From Timema cristinae (taxonomy: Eukaryota > Arthropoda > Insecta > Phasmatodea > Timematidae), in assembly GCA_039000515.1 (NCBI GenBank), contig JBCFYV010011135.1, positions 23,895,235-23,959,234 of the forward strand: a stretch of 64,000 bases of DNA. Reading direction: 5' to 3'. The position numbers were made by a program, and so were the translations under genes. Shown here one piece after another: positions 34,870 through 45,180 of the stretch. The stretch's first letter is position 1. Each line of letters begins with the position of its first letter. Under the pieces are notes generated by a model, which made no database searches, had not been told where the DNA came from, and saw only the letters and a program-made list of their open reading frames with translations.

Positions 34870-36390
34870 TTTACTCGCAGCCCGTACTTCCTCACCTTAA
34901 CGTAAATTTAAAAAAAAATACAAGATGTCTATCCCTTCAATCTTTTCACTACGCTTCATCTATTTAATTTTAATAACTAAGGTATTTTATAAAGTTGGTA
35001 CAATTGGCCTCGTGAAAACACAATTGATTGGAAATTTGAAGTTGTTGTGTGTGTGGGGGTATGGGAGAAGCTTTACTAAAGGGGGGAGGGGGAAAATAAA
35101 AAGCAGGGTTCGCGAAATATTCCATTGAATTTTTCGCCGAGGGACGTCCCTAACAGCTAATGAAATGAGAAAGGGGGAAAAAAAAAACGGGATGCTAGAG
35201 GAAATTGGAGTCCAGCTGCGTAGGACCCAAAAGAGCTGATGAACAGAAAGGGAACAGTAATCTTGTCCTAATCAGCAATCACTTGGGAACGGAAGCGTGG
35301 ATTCGAGTCTGCTTGTCCTTGGATTCGTTTTCTACTCCCTTCTCCCCAATTTTCTATCGTCTGCTACTCCTCAAACCTTCAGTCTCCAATTTGCCTTTCC
35401 TTACTACTTTTGTTATTTTTTTTTTTCTTAACCACTCCCTCGAAAAAAAAAAAATCTCCTTTCCCGCATTACTCCTTTCACATATTTCTCGCGCTATATT
35501 TTCTCTTCCTTCTTGTGTGTTCATTTTATTGTTTACTTTCCTTCCACACATTTTTTTTTATAGTACCAACTCACTTTCTTTCCATCCTTCATCTACTTTA
35601 ATCCTATTTCCCACATTCTTTCTTCCTTTACCTAACCTTTACTAACTACCTTCCCCACTCTCAACCCCTAACAATATTTTTGCAATCATCTTTATTTTCT
35701 CTCTTAAAATATTCCGCTCCCCCTTTTTTTTTGGCTCCAATTTCTTTCCTCCAGTAATTTTTTTTATCTAAAAGTTTATCTTCCAATTTTTTTTTCCTCT
35801 ACTTTACTAATGCTTCTTTACTCTCTCTGTTTCATCGTTACTTTAGTGGTTTTTCTTTTTACTCTTGAATGTTCAATCGGAGATGTGCTTTCTTCTTCTT
35901 ATTTCTCTTCTTCATTCAGAGTCTTCCTACCACCTCAATAATAGGAAGAGAATAAAAAAGGAGAGAACTGAAATATCCTTTGAAGAAAAGAGAGTAAAAA
36001 AAAAACTCACACACATTCTGCAACGTCTCAAAATATTGGAAGATGCTGTCAAATGAGACAGGTTAGGGAAGAAGGATTGATATAATCTTGACATGTTTTG
36101 AAGATATATATATATATAGATAAAATCTGTAAAGGGTAGAAAATATTGGGATCTAAAAATTGTGTCACTTTAAGATTTCATTATTTATGCTGCAAAATGG
36201 GTAAATGAAACTTGAAGGGATAATCTACTAAGCTCTTTAACTCCCTAGAAGGTTGTATTTTATTCGATTAGCTCCTTTAAGAAAATCTTTGAGCATCCGT
36301 TTTTGTTTATTTGTTGGAAATGCTTACACTAACATTGCTAGATACCTCTCTTAGTATTTTCACTGTTTAATAACAACACTAAAATAAACC
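34870..36390. other. Polypyrimidine-rich region, no gene
   Basis: From about 35320 to 35850 the + strand is mostly C and T. This explains the 146-codon ORF at 35205-35645 and its reverse partner. (AT)n at 36104-36117. No splice-consistent coding structure was seen. Confidence 0.5.
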
Positions 36391-36399
36391 TAGGTTGTT

Positions 36400-36712
36400 C
36401 AAAAATGAGGTGCCTAGGAATATATTTCTACTAGAAAGTGAAGAAGATACTGGTAAGCGGATGAGGTTACTTAGTGATGGTTTATATACCTTGTACTCAT
36501 CACAATACATTGTTAGGATTATTAAATATTGTAAACTACGGTGGGCAGGACATGCAGCGCTAATGGAGGAATTTAGAACTTTGTTAAGGGTATTAACTGG
36601 CTAACCCAATGGGAATAGACCAGTGGGTAGACCTAAATGCAGATGGGAGGAAACATTACACCCTGTCTCTTTCAGATCCATTATAATGAGATGGACTGGA
36701 TAGAACTAGTGT
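36400..36712 (+). pseudogene. LINE C-terminal relic (KLRWAGH / GRPKCRWEE)
   Basis: Conceptual translation contains SDGLYTLYSSQYIVRIIKYC, then KLRWAGHAALM and NRPVGRPKCRWEE, the standard C-terminal layout of insect LINE pol proteins (a helix, LRWAGH, then GRP..RW). A stop interrupts it after VLTG. A frameshift then leads to EMDWIELV, matching the DWI.LAQ motif at the end of such proteins. 5'-truncated and dead. Confidence 0.75.
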
Positions 36713-38362
36713 GAACCCCCCTCCCCTTTTGAAATGATAATCAAGGAGTCACAAGAGAACTAAATTATTTTTTTATTGAGTAACAAAGTATCAAATATAA
36801 ACAATAACAATTCATAAATATATAAATATTGACTAGAAATCCGCCATATTCCGGCTTCCAAAAGGGGCAGTTATAACTACCATATAGAATAGTGAACAAC
36901 AAGGTAAGACTCAAAAAGTTGGAATTTTAATTAACCTCAATTAAAAATATTTAGCCATCTGTTGACAATTATTTCTATCATATTAGTTAAAGAAACAGTA
37001 ATAACTTCCAAAATATAAGAGATCCACTGTCTCGCGGCAACGATATTTGGACTGTACAATAATTAAGGTCCCAAGGACGGAATGTCAAAATCTTTTACTA
37101 AGCGCCTTACACTCTTTCGCTGATAATACGTACTCTGACGTAATTTAAGTTAAGAGACATAATGGATTATATACTTGGAGATATCTTACAATCACAAAAA
37201 TGTTCAAATACATCAAAGTGCTCACCTTATAAATGAATTTTAAATAGATTAAGTAATAAAGCATAAATCTAAATAATTTAAAGCGTTTTGCTTTCCCATA
37301 GCAATTTAATGTAATTCAAAGCTATTAATGTTACAAAGCGCTTCACTAACAGTTTAAGAGCTTCCTTCTCAAACTACCAAATAGTAATTTCAAAGCAATT
37401 AAGGCTATAAGCATATTACTTAATGTTAAATTCCTCGATCTACACATAATAAAATGTAAATTTAAACTATCAAGGTATGATTTACACACAGAGAAACTAT
37501 TTGGTTTATCACCACAACATAACGTAGGTTTGAAACCTTTAAAGTTATAAGCACATATCTCAACGTTAAAGTGCTCGATTCCCATTAACAATATGTAAAT
37601 TTAAGTTATAAAAGTTAAATATACTCAAAATATTCAGTAAATGACATCAACTGCTAATTAGACAGATGGCAAGAGCGCAATTAAACTCAAGCCGTCAAAC
37701 AGCGAAACAAAAGTTAATTTGCATTAGAGAGAGGTTAAGTTCCCCTAATAGGTAAAATACTAATTGATACGTGTTTACAAATTAACCAAACTGATACAAA
37801 AAAAACCCATCCCGTGATAGAAATTTAAATTAATAAGCCCAAATATAATAATTTTTAATATATCCTCATAATTTAACCGAAAGAGAATTTTGATGAATTA
37901 AGTTTAAGCCTTTGCTTAAATTGCATCTCTCACCTTGAGCTACGCCTATGATATGACGATATCTACAAACAACCGCCATATATATATAGCGACTTCACAA
38001 GACCACGTGTCCACAAAGAGTAGTTGAGTCAAAGGGGAAAGAGGGGAGGGAAGGGACAAGACCTGGAATCGTGTGGACACTTGTAGAAGCTTCCTTGGCA
38101 TTCTGGCGGCTTGATGACTGCTTTCAAAACAGCCCAGGTGGAGGAAGTAACAACTAGATGCGTGGAGCCGTCTTCATTTGTTTGTTTTTTCTCGGGCTGC
38201 AGCCTCTTTCGCATGCTTATAGTCAGGTCACGCCTTATTTCAATCAGCGAGACGGAGTGTTAGAGGGAGGATATGTGTTGAAGTTGGAATACAAACGTGT
38301 CAGAGGGTGAGTGTTATGCCATTTGATTGAACTGTTACAATGTAACTTGTTACTCTAGATCT
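36713..38362. other. Degenerate repeats, no gene supported
   Basis: Two diverged blocks about 142 bp apart (37398-37480 and 37541-37620) share TATAAGCA(T/C)AT, GTTAAA, CTCGAT and ATGTAAATTTAA. A 61-codon reverse ORF at 38029-38214 has even codon-like composition but no recognisable motif. Confidence 0.4.
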
Positions 38363-39356
38363 AGATAGGGTTAGGGTTTAATGAGGTGGACTGGATAGAA
38401 CTTACTCAATTTAGGGTTAGGGTTTAATGAGGTGGACTGGATAGAACTAACTCAATATAGGGTTAGGGTTTAATGAGGTGGACTGGATAGAACTAACTCA
38501 ATATATGGTTAGGGTGCAAAGAGGGGGACTGGATAGAACTAACTCAATATAGGGTTAGGGTGTAATTAGGTGGACTCAATAGAACTAACTCAATATAGGG
38601 TTAGGGTTTAATGAGGGGGACTGGATAGAACTAACTCAATATAGGGTTAGGGTGTAATGAGGTGGACTGGATAGAACTAACTCAATATAGGGTTAGGGTG
38701 TAATGAGGTGGACTGGATAGAACTAACTCAATATATGGTTAGGGTGCAAAGAGGGGGACTGGATAGAACTTACTCAATATAGGGTTAGGGTGTAATGTGG
38801 GGGACTGGATAGAACTAACTCAATATAGGGTTAGGGTGTAATGAGGTGGACTGGATAGAACTAACTCAAGATAGGGTTAGGGTGTAATGAGGTGGACTGG
38901 ATAGAACTAACTCAATATAGGGTTAGGGTGCAATGAGGGGGACTGGATAGAACTAACTCAATATAGGGTTAGGGTGTAATGAGGTGGACTGGATAGAACT
39001 AACTTAATATAGGGTTAGGTGTAATGAGGTGGACTGGATAGAACTAACTCAAATAGGGTTAGGGTTGTAATGAGGTGGACTGGATAGAACTAACTCAAGA
39101 TAGGGTTAGGGTGTAATGAGGTGGACTGGATAGAACTAACTCAATATAGGGTTAGGGTGTAATGAGGTGGACTGGATAGAACTAACTTAATATAGGGTTA
39201 GGGTGTAATGAGGTGGACTGGATAGAACTAACTCAATATATGGTTAGGGTGCAATGAGGGGGACTGGATAGAAGTAGTTCAAGATAGGGTTAGTGTGTAA
39301 TGAGGTGGACTGTATAGAACTAACTCAATATATGGATAAGGTGTAATGAGGTGGAT
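38363..39356 (+). repeat. 46-bp minisatellite, about 21 units
   Basis: Regular 46-bp period: the CTGGATAG landmark is at 38391, 38437, 38483, 38529 and so on. The unit contains GTGGACTGGATAGAACTAAC, then TCAATATAGGGTTAGGGTGT and AATGAG. Two variants recur, TGTAATGAGGTGG and TGCA(A/T)(A/T)GAGGGGG. One reading frame of the unit gives NEVDWIELTQ, matching the LINE C-terminus (compare 36.69 kb). The outermost right unit is the most diverged. Confidence 0.95.
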
Positions 39357-39811
39357 ACTACGAACTGAAAAGTGCTTCCCTGAAATGACGTCACTATTTC
39401 AAAAAAATATTGGTTGAGTCCAGGTTTAGGTACACTGGCATACGCATGTAATGTTCTAGATGTAATATGTCTGCCTAGGCCACGTCACAGTCCCATATTA
39501 ATGTTTTTTTCTCGTCAGGCTATGAGAGGGCGATGGTCCCTTATGAGTGGTCTAAGAGTAATAAGTCTCTAGATCATGGATGGTGAAACATTTCCGACCA
39601 CTGTGTCACTTAGGGACTAGCTTAGTTTTGAAATAGTCTTGCGTATCACTTCTTACTACGTTCATTAATGATTATTTAAAAATAAAAATAATAATAGTAT
39701 TATGAAATGTAATTATTGTAATTAATGACAAATCAATTTTTATCTTTTTAAATAATTCTTGAATTTCGAAGGAGGACAATCTAATAGATAGTAACGTGAG
39801 TGTCTTATAAA
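39357..39811. other. No gene; CRE palindrome
   Basis: TGACGTCA at 39386-39393. Otherwise anonymous A+T-rich sequence. Confidence 0.4.
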
Positions 39812-39866
39812 GATGTGCGTATAACCCGAATGGGTAGTAAGACGCGTGCTAATAATAATAATATAA
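39812..39866 (+). mobile_element. Solitary SINE tail
   Basis: Only the shared 3' tail remains: GTGCGTATAACCCGAATGGG, TAGTAAGACGCG, GCTAATAATAATAA. The GACGCG variant points to SINE-A. An extreme 5' truncation. Confidence 0.8.
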
Positions 39867-40061
39867 AATATGACTATCAATAACAGTAAAATTTTAAAAG
39901 CGATATCTACAGTGAACATAAATGGTACGGTGCACTTTATCCTTCTTTTATCTTATAATAGGCATTTGCTAAAAAAAAAACTCGTAAGATTTGTTAAAAA
40001 CAAAATAATACATTGTTGTAGAAACACTACACCAAAGATAATAAATGAAATAATATACACT

Positions 40062-40316
40062 ACCCGCCTCGGTGCCGTAGTTGGCTAACGCGCTTGTCGT
40101 GTTGAGCTCGACGGCTGAGGATGGGGAGATCTAGGTTCGAATCTCGGTCGGGTGAACTGGGGGTGGTTTTTCCTAAATGTTTTTCCACTATCACTCCACG
40201 CAAATGCGGGTTCACTTCCTCTAATTAAAACCTTCCCAATTCCTAATCCATTAGCGTAATTAGTAATTAAAGCGTATAACCCGAACGGGTAGTAAGATGT
40301 GGTGCTAAATATTATT
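40062..40316 (+). mobile_element. SINE-B, full length, 14-bp TSD
   Basis: Perfect duplication AAATAATATACACT at 40048-40061 and 40317-40330. Head ACCCGCCTCGGTGCCGTAGT, box B TAGGTTCGAATCTCGG, tail GAACGGGTAGTAAGATGTGG. X1 at about 13092-13108 shows the empty site. Confidence 0.96.
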
Positions 40317-40346
40317 AAATAATATACACTGTTACTTACTTACTCT

Positions 40347-40876
40347 ACCACCATGACACAAAAATCAAGAATCTAGAAAAAAACAGTTTCAGCACACGCC
40401 TCCACACATAACCTCCACACATAACCTCAACTTTGAGGACTGCTATATTGTCAAGGTGTTAAAACCATTCAACAAGACACAATGTAATATGTCTAAGTTA
40501 AGAAGATGGGAATTGGCACATCAATGGATCACAAGGTCTAGAAAACCACCTAACCTAAATATTCGCTAATTTCAACCCAGATACTACACCAGCACCATCT
40601 ATAGAGTAATAGAGAAACATTCAGGGAATGTCAACTCCACCAGAGCAGTTTTCATCCATACCAGTCAAGTTGGCATCACTGAAGACAACATCCTGTTTAG
40701 TCTAATTTCTACTACTTCCTGAGGAATATACCATAATATTATCGAAATAATGATGTGTGTGTAAATATGTGTTAGAGTTTTCACTTTTATTTGTGCTCTA
40801 CCATTTTCCGAATATGCTATCATTTTATTTATTACCAATTTTTTTTTTGCAATGCAATTTATTTCATACATACATA
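40347..40876 (+). mobile_element. Unclassified 530-bp insertion with 11-bp TSD
   Basis: TTACTTACTCT flanks it at 40336-40346 and 40877-40887, while the X paralogue at 44096-44106 has it once. It contains a coding relic in its first two-thirds and a non-coding A+T-rich end (CATACATACATAT). The layout, with 5' truncation, a coding end and a short 3' repeat, suggests a LINE 3' fragment. Confidence 0.7.
40432..40722 (+). pseudogene. Coding relic of unidentified element
   Basis: A 96-codon frame plus terminal stop with a single internal TAA. It begins FEDCYIVKVLKPFNKTQC and includes MSKLRRWELAHQWITRSR, then after the stop FQPRYYTSTIYRVIEKHSG and ITEDNILFSLISTTS. Composition is protein-like compared with the surroundings. 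I do not recognise the family. It lies in a mobile insertion, so it is probably the C-terminus of a transposon protein, or a processed host fragment. Confidence 0.45.
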
Positions 40877-41048
40877 TTACTTACTCTCTGGCATTAGTAC
40901 CTAGTAACACTGTTACAGAAAAAAATAGAAATATATTTGTCTACTAAAGAGTATAAGAATCAAATTAATTTTCAACTACCTGCATTTTGTAAACAAATAT
41001 ATACATATTTGCTTGTAGCTGAGAAACTATTGGTTTTATAAAAATATA

Positions 41049-41315
41049 AGGTGACCTGGCGGTCTAGGGACTTCTGTGTTGGGGTCCGGGGTTCAATCCT
41101 CAGTCGTGGCATAGATTTATCTGATTAACAAACCCTTCCTTCACCTCTGACAAGACATCTTGTGAATGTGTGGAATGCCAGGCCTCCACCGTGGTTCGGA
41201 TCCCACGTTAAACTGTAGGTCCTCCATTTCATCTCACAATCACCCTACCATTACACATTAGCGTAAGTGCTTATAACCCGAACGGTTAGTAAGGCGCGGT
41301 GCTAATAATAATAAT
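41049..41315 (+). mobile_element. SINE-A, inserted in family X
   Basis: Head GGTGACCTGGCGGTCTAGGG (with a short deletion after it), box B GGGTTCAATCCTC, body, tail GAACGGTTAGTAAGGCGCGG. ATAAAAATATA (about 11 bp) flanks both sides (to 41048 and to 41324). X1 shows the empty site TTTTATAAAAATATAT. Confidence 0.93.
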
Positions 41316-41549
41316 AAAAATATATCTCAAATAAAAGATCTTAACTTTAATAGTACTACAACTTTACAATGATAATTTATTTCGTATATCAAATTGTTGC
41401 GGAGAAATTATCAAAATTGGAAAAATTTCACCATATAAACTACCCCCAAAGTCACTTTCATAAGAAAATAAGAGTAACCATAATGTTTGCAATGATAAAT
41501 AATGTATAAATATAAAATTTAATCAACCACGTTAAGAAAAGTTTTTATT

Positions 41550-41822
41550 ATTATTAGCACCGCGTCTTACTACCCGTTCGGGTTATACGCACTTACGCTA
41601 ATGTGTAATGGTAGGGTGATTGTGAGATGAAATGGAGGACCTACAGTTTAACGTGGGATCCGAACCACGGTGGAGACCTGGCATTCCTCACATTCACAAG
41701 ATGTCTTGTCAGAGGTGAAGGAAGGGTTTGGTAATCAGATAAATCTTTGCCGGGACCGAGGATTGAACCCCGGCCGCCAGCATAGAAGTCTGACACCTTA
41801 CCCCCTAGACCACCAGGTCACC
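41550..41822 (-). mobile_element. SINE-A, full length, 16-bp TSD
   Basis: Perfect duplication AAGAAAAGTTTTTATT at 41534-41549 and 41823-41838. The + strand starts (ATT)n GCACCGCGTCTTACTACCCG and ends CTAGACCACCAGGTCACC. This copy defines the SINE-A ends. Confidence 0.96.
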
Positions 41823-41838
41823 AAGAAAAGTTTTTATT

Positions 41839-42834
41839 TGATGTTAATTTTTCTCAATTCAGAGTGCCACCCTCCCTGTTAGTGTTCTTGTACCATTTAA
41901 AGTCACGATTGCCATAGGTTAGCCAAAGTGACACGCGTGCCGTAGATTAATTATCTATCAATGCTTTAGAGTACTTATAATACCCAGGACTATCTATTTT
42001 GGTGGTTGGTTGGGGGGTTGAGGGGAACGGTACAATAAGCGATCCAAGCGGTAAACAAATGAACCTCTCATAAAAACCGCAAGAGATTTCTTGGCTGCCT
42101 TTCGAGCTTCTTGGATATATTTATTCAACGGGTCGAAAGAAAGAAAGAAAGCTAACGGCTGGAACAAGACCACCTCACACCTCCCTTCTACCCTTCAAAC
42201 CTTTTACTCTTAGCCCAATTAGCGCGGCGTACCGTAAAGTTGGCACACCTAACTGTGCGCGAGACCTCCTCCTCCTCCCCACTCCCCCCTTCCCTGTTAA
42301 TTCCAACTTAACCCCATCGGATCCATTACCTCATCCATAGCCCTCCTCCTAACTTCCAACCTCTTTTCAACCGTTTCCACAACCTTTAACCCTCTCATCC
42401 TCCATTTCCTGGGCGGTCCGCCAGGTCACCACAGAGCGAGTCACTAGTCATTATCACACGCGTGCACACACACACACACACACACAACGAAATTGGACAC
42501 TTCCAAAGCCAGTTCGGGACTTGCGATAGTATAATGATTATAATCATCATCATCATCACACTAGGCGAGACTAAGTGGATATGAAGTTCGCACGCAATTC
42601 AGGATATTATAGAACCTCCACCAATCCCCCCCTCCCCACCCAACCCCTGTTTTATCCTGGTTTTAACGACCTCCTCTGAATCCCCCTGTTTAGAGGATGT
42701 GTAAATTATACTGTATAATAATACTTGTGATCAGTGCTTAATGAAATCATTATTAGTGTTTATGCCTGTTTTACGCCACTGTTTTGTTTAATTTAAGCAC
42801 GCCAGAGTGGCGCATTAAACGGTTGAGGACTTTG
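41839..42834. other. CpG/pyrimidine-rich stretch with microsatellites
   Basis: (GAAA)n at 42134-42150, AATTAGCGCGGCGTACCG at 42218-42235, C/T-rich + strand 42260-42415, (CA)n at 42467-42486, (ATC)n at 42545-42558. GC content is well above the surroundings, but no ORF or promoter arrangement is convincing. Confidence 0.45.
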
Positions 42835-43075
42835 CCTACCTGTGACGTAATGTAATGTCAAGGTAGGATTTCCCATGTTGATCAATTGTTTACGTTTTAT
42901 TAATCGAGTTTTAAAAATATTGAGTTGAAACAAAAAACCACAATTTCTTAAATAATTCTAAAAATAGTCCTACAGTGTAAAGAAATTATTATTTTTATCT
43001 TGAAATAGTTTTTTTTCTTTGTAAATATACTTTTTTTAAATCCTTTACAGCTCAGGCTATTTGTCTCTATCACCA
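42835..43075 (-). repeat. Dispersed family Z, copy 3
   Basis: Minus-strand blocks ATAGCCTGAGCTGTAAAGGA, AATTATTTAAGAAATTGTGG and GTTTTTTGTTTCAACTCAAT correspond to 380-640. The TGACGTCA palindrome is degraded here (TGTGACGTAATG). Confidence 0.6.
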
Positions 43076-43197
43076 AAATGGAAGAGTGAGTGTTTAAACT
43101 CGTCAGAGGAAGAGGTAAAGTGCTATAGGTAGATAAATAAGTGCCCTCGCAGGATGAATTTCTCGTTTTCTTCCCTCTCTTTCTATTTCGTCTTAAG

Positions 43198-43463
43198 GGT
43201 GACCTGGTGGTCTAGGGGGTAAGCTGTCAGACTTCTATGCTGGCGGCCGGGGTTCAATCCTCGGTCCCGGCAAAGATTTATCTGATTACCAAACCCTTCC
43301 TTCACCTCTGACAAGACATCTTGTGAATGTGGGGAATGCCAGGCCTACACCGTGGTTCGGATTCCACGTTAAACTGTAGGTCCTTCATTTCATCTCACAA
43401 TCACCTTACCATTACACATTAGCGTAAGTGCGTATAACCCGAATGGGTAGTAAGACGCGGTGC

Positions 43464-43484
<21 letters not shown>
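43198..43484 (+). mobile_element. SINE-A, full length
   Basis: Head GGTGACCTGGTGGTCTAGGG, box B GGGTTCAATCCTCGG, complete body, tail GAATGGGTAGTAAGACGCGG, then (TAA)n and (GATAAT)n. No clear TSD. Confidence 0.93.
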
Positions 43485-43504
<20 letters not shown>

Positions 43505-43623
43505 CTCAGACTGCTTTATGTTCGTCAAGTTAAGATGCAGATCACTTCGCAAAATAGCTTTGAAATCTCCAAGTAGGCGACGTCGTAAGCTACATATAAT
43601 GTTTAATATAATGATTTATCCGA

Positions 43624-43646
43624 TTGAGTGGCAGAATGGTCTAAGA
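43624..43646 (+). mobile_element. SINE-C, left part of a split copy
   Basis: TTGAGTGGCAGAATGGTCTA, then AGA. The continuation GTTTAAGGCGTCACTCTCGT is at 45181 after the hAT insertion. Confidence 0.75.
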
Positions 43647-43942
43647 CAGAGGTCATAATTGGGTCGATCGCCACCGGTTGATCTCTTAGCGAATTTTAGT
43701 CAACCGTGTAAGAAAGCTATATCATCATTGAAAAGGTAAGCTTACCTTGCCTTATTCCACCATGCCACATCATATATGATAGGGGCCATACCGTAATCTT
43801 TCAAGGTAAGACCGGTCCATTTTAGGGTAAATGGAGTGTACATTTGGTTTATTTTTTATTTATTTATTTATATAAAGGTGGAGATATAAGTATTTGGAGA
43901 AATATTGAAACTAAGTAATAAATATAAGATGTAAGAGAGAGA

Positions 43943-45090
43943 AAATGGTATGGTGCACCGCACAGATTTTCTCCCATTTTTATCTTAAAATAGATATTCA
44001 CCAAAAACTCGTAAGATTTGTGAAACGAGATAATAGCTCTACACGTTGTTGTAGAAACATTACACCAAAGATCATAAATGAAATAATATACACTGTTACT
44101 TACTCTATGGCATTAGGAACTAAGAACACTGTTACAAAAAAATTGAGAAAAGATAAAAAAATTTCCCCCAAAAAGCATAAGAATCAAATTCTTTGTCAAA
44201 GACCTGAATTAAAAGGTTATATATATTTACTTATAGTTCAGAAACTATTGGTTTAATAAAACTATACTCGCTTTGCTCGTTGGGGGTCTCCACCCTCAAA
44301 TCCCCAGTGAGTTTTCTTTACAAGTGTATGTAAAATAATGTAATTCCAGAGCTGTTTTTTGATAGGTCTTAACGTTTAGCCACAAAATACCTCCAAATAA
44401 AGGTCTGCACCGACTTTAAAGTTTCTCCAAAATTTTGAATTTTTTGGGGGGATTAATTTTTTTTTTTTTTTTACTTTTTGGAATTTTCCCGTCGCTTACA
44501 GGCTGGACGCTATAAGTTTGCCAAATTTAAAGTTTCTATCTCATCTGGAAGTGGGTAAACATTAATGTCAGTGAGTGAGTCAACCATGTGACTTATAGTA
44601 GTATAATTTTAAGTAAATGAATTTTATCTTTAATAGTGCATCAACCTTATAATGATTATTTATTACGTATCTCAAATAGTCATGGAGAAATTATCAAAAT
44701 TGAAAAATTTGCCACATATAAAGGGCCCTAAAAATCCTTTTTATGAAAAAATGAGAGTTTCCAACGTTTTTATAAGGAATTTTGAGGAAGTTGTTATAGC
44801 AAATTTTTAGAAAATTGATTTTTTTTTTTAATTTTTTGCCATTCAGTAAACTATCCATAATTTTATGATTAGATATCTAATTCCAAAATACCCTGATACC
44901 AAGTTTTAGACCAATCGGAAAAATATTTTCGGCTCTAACCCGAGGTACAGACTGACAGACTTGCATTTCGAAAACCACTTTATTGGTTTCAGGGGGTCAT
45001 GAAACGTCGACATTTATTAAAATCTCGATTTCGATATCTTTCAAGATCATAATAGTTCCCCTCCGAGGTGTCGATAAAGAGTAAAAAGGG
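43943..45090 (+). repeat. Family X copy 4, within the hAT
   Basis: ATGGTATGGTGCACCGCACA, GTAGAAACATTACACCAAAG, GAAATAATATACACTGTTAC; after an insertion, CTTATAATGATTATTTATTA, CATTCAGTAAACTATCC, GATACCAAGTTTTAGACC and the 3' end AAAGAGTAAAAAG. Whether X is part of the hAT or a later insertion is unresolved. Confidence 0.75.
44270..44602 (-). mobile_element. Helitron-like fragment (type Y) inside family X
   Basis: Minus strand: starts TTATACTACTATAAGTCACA, then GTTGACTCACTCACTGACAT, CCTGTAAGCGACGGGAAAAT, and ends CAACGAGCAAAGCGAGTATA. The 5' TATACTACTATAA and the 3' GAGCAAAGCGAG resemble Helitron termini, although the CTRR end is mutated. It interrupts X relative to X1. Confidence 0.6.
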
Positions 45091-45180
45091 TAAGAGTTAA
45101 ACTGGATAGAACATATGTGATCGTAGATCCTTGGACTAATGTTTAATTCGATTAGGGCCCAAAAAGGTTGCCAAGCCCTG

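Larger units (their letters stand above)
39890..41549 (+). repeat. Family X copy 3, interrupted by three insertions
   Basis: X blocks appear in order at 39905-40061, 40317-40346, 40877-41048, and 41316-41540. The gaps are filled by SINE-B, an unclassified 530-bp insertion and SINE-A, each with a direct repeat of target DNA. X1 (12940-13780) shows the uninterrupted state. Confidence 0.85.
43647..45180. mobile_element. hAT-like element (1,534 bp) inserted in SINE-C
   Basis: Ends CAGAGGTCATAATTGGGTCG and (right, complement) CAGGGCTTGGCAACCTTTTT. The 8-bp duplication is GTCTAAGA (43639-43646) and GTTTAAGG (45181-45188), two mismatches. The broken SINE-C fixes both boundaries. Interior: family G 5' part (43650-43935), family X (43943-45090), itself holding a Helitron-like piece. 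No transposase. Confidence 0.7.

Noticed and set aside
35205..35645. 146-codon open frame with apparent membrane segments
   Set aside because: Phe/Leu/Ser/Pro run from C/T-rich DNA; no conserved feature and no splice context.
38029..38214. 61-codon reverse frame with protein-like composition
   Set aside because: No recognisable domain and no convincing splice sites at its edges; left uncalled.
38363..39356. CRISPR-like array or telomere
   Set aside because: Units are contiguous without unique spacers, in a eukaryotic repeat context; the TTAGGG-like word is embedded in a 46-bp unit, so it is a minisatellite.
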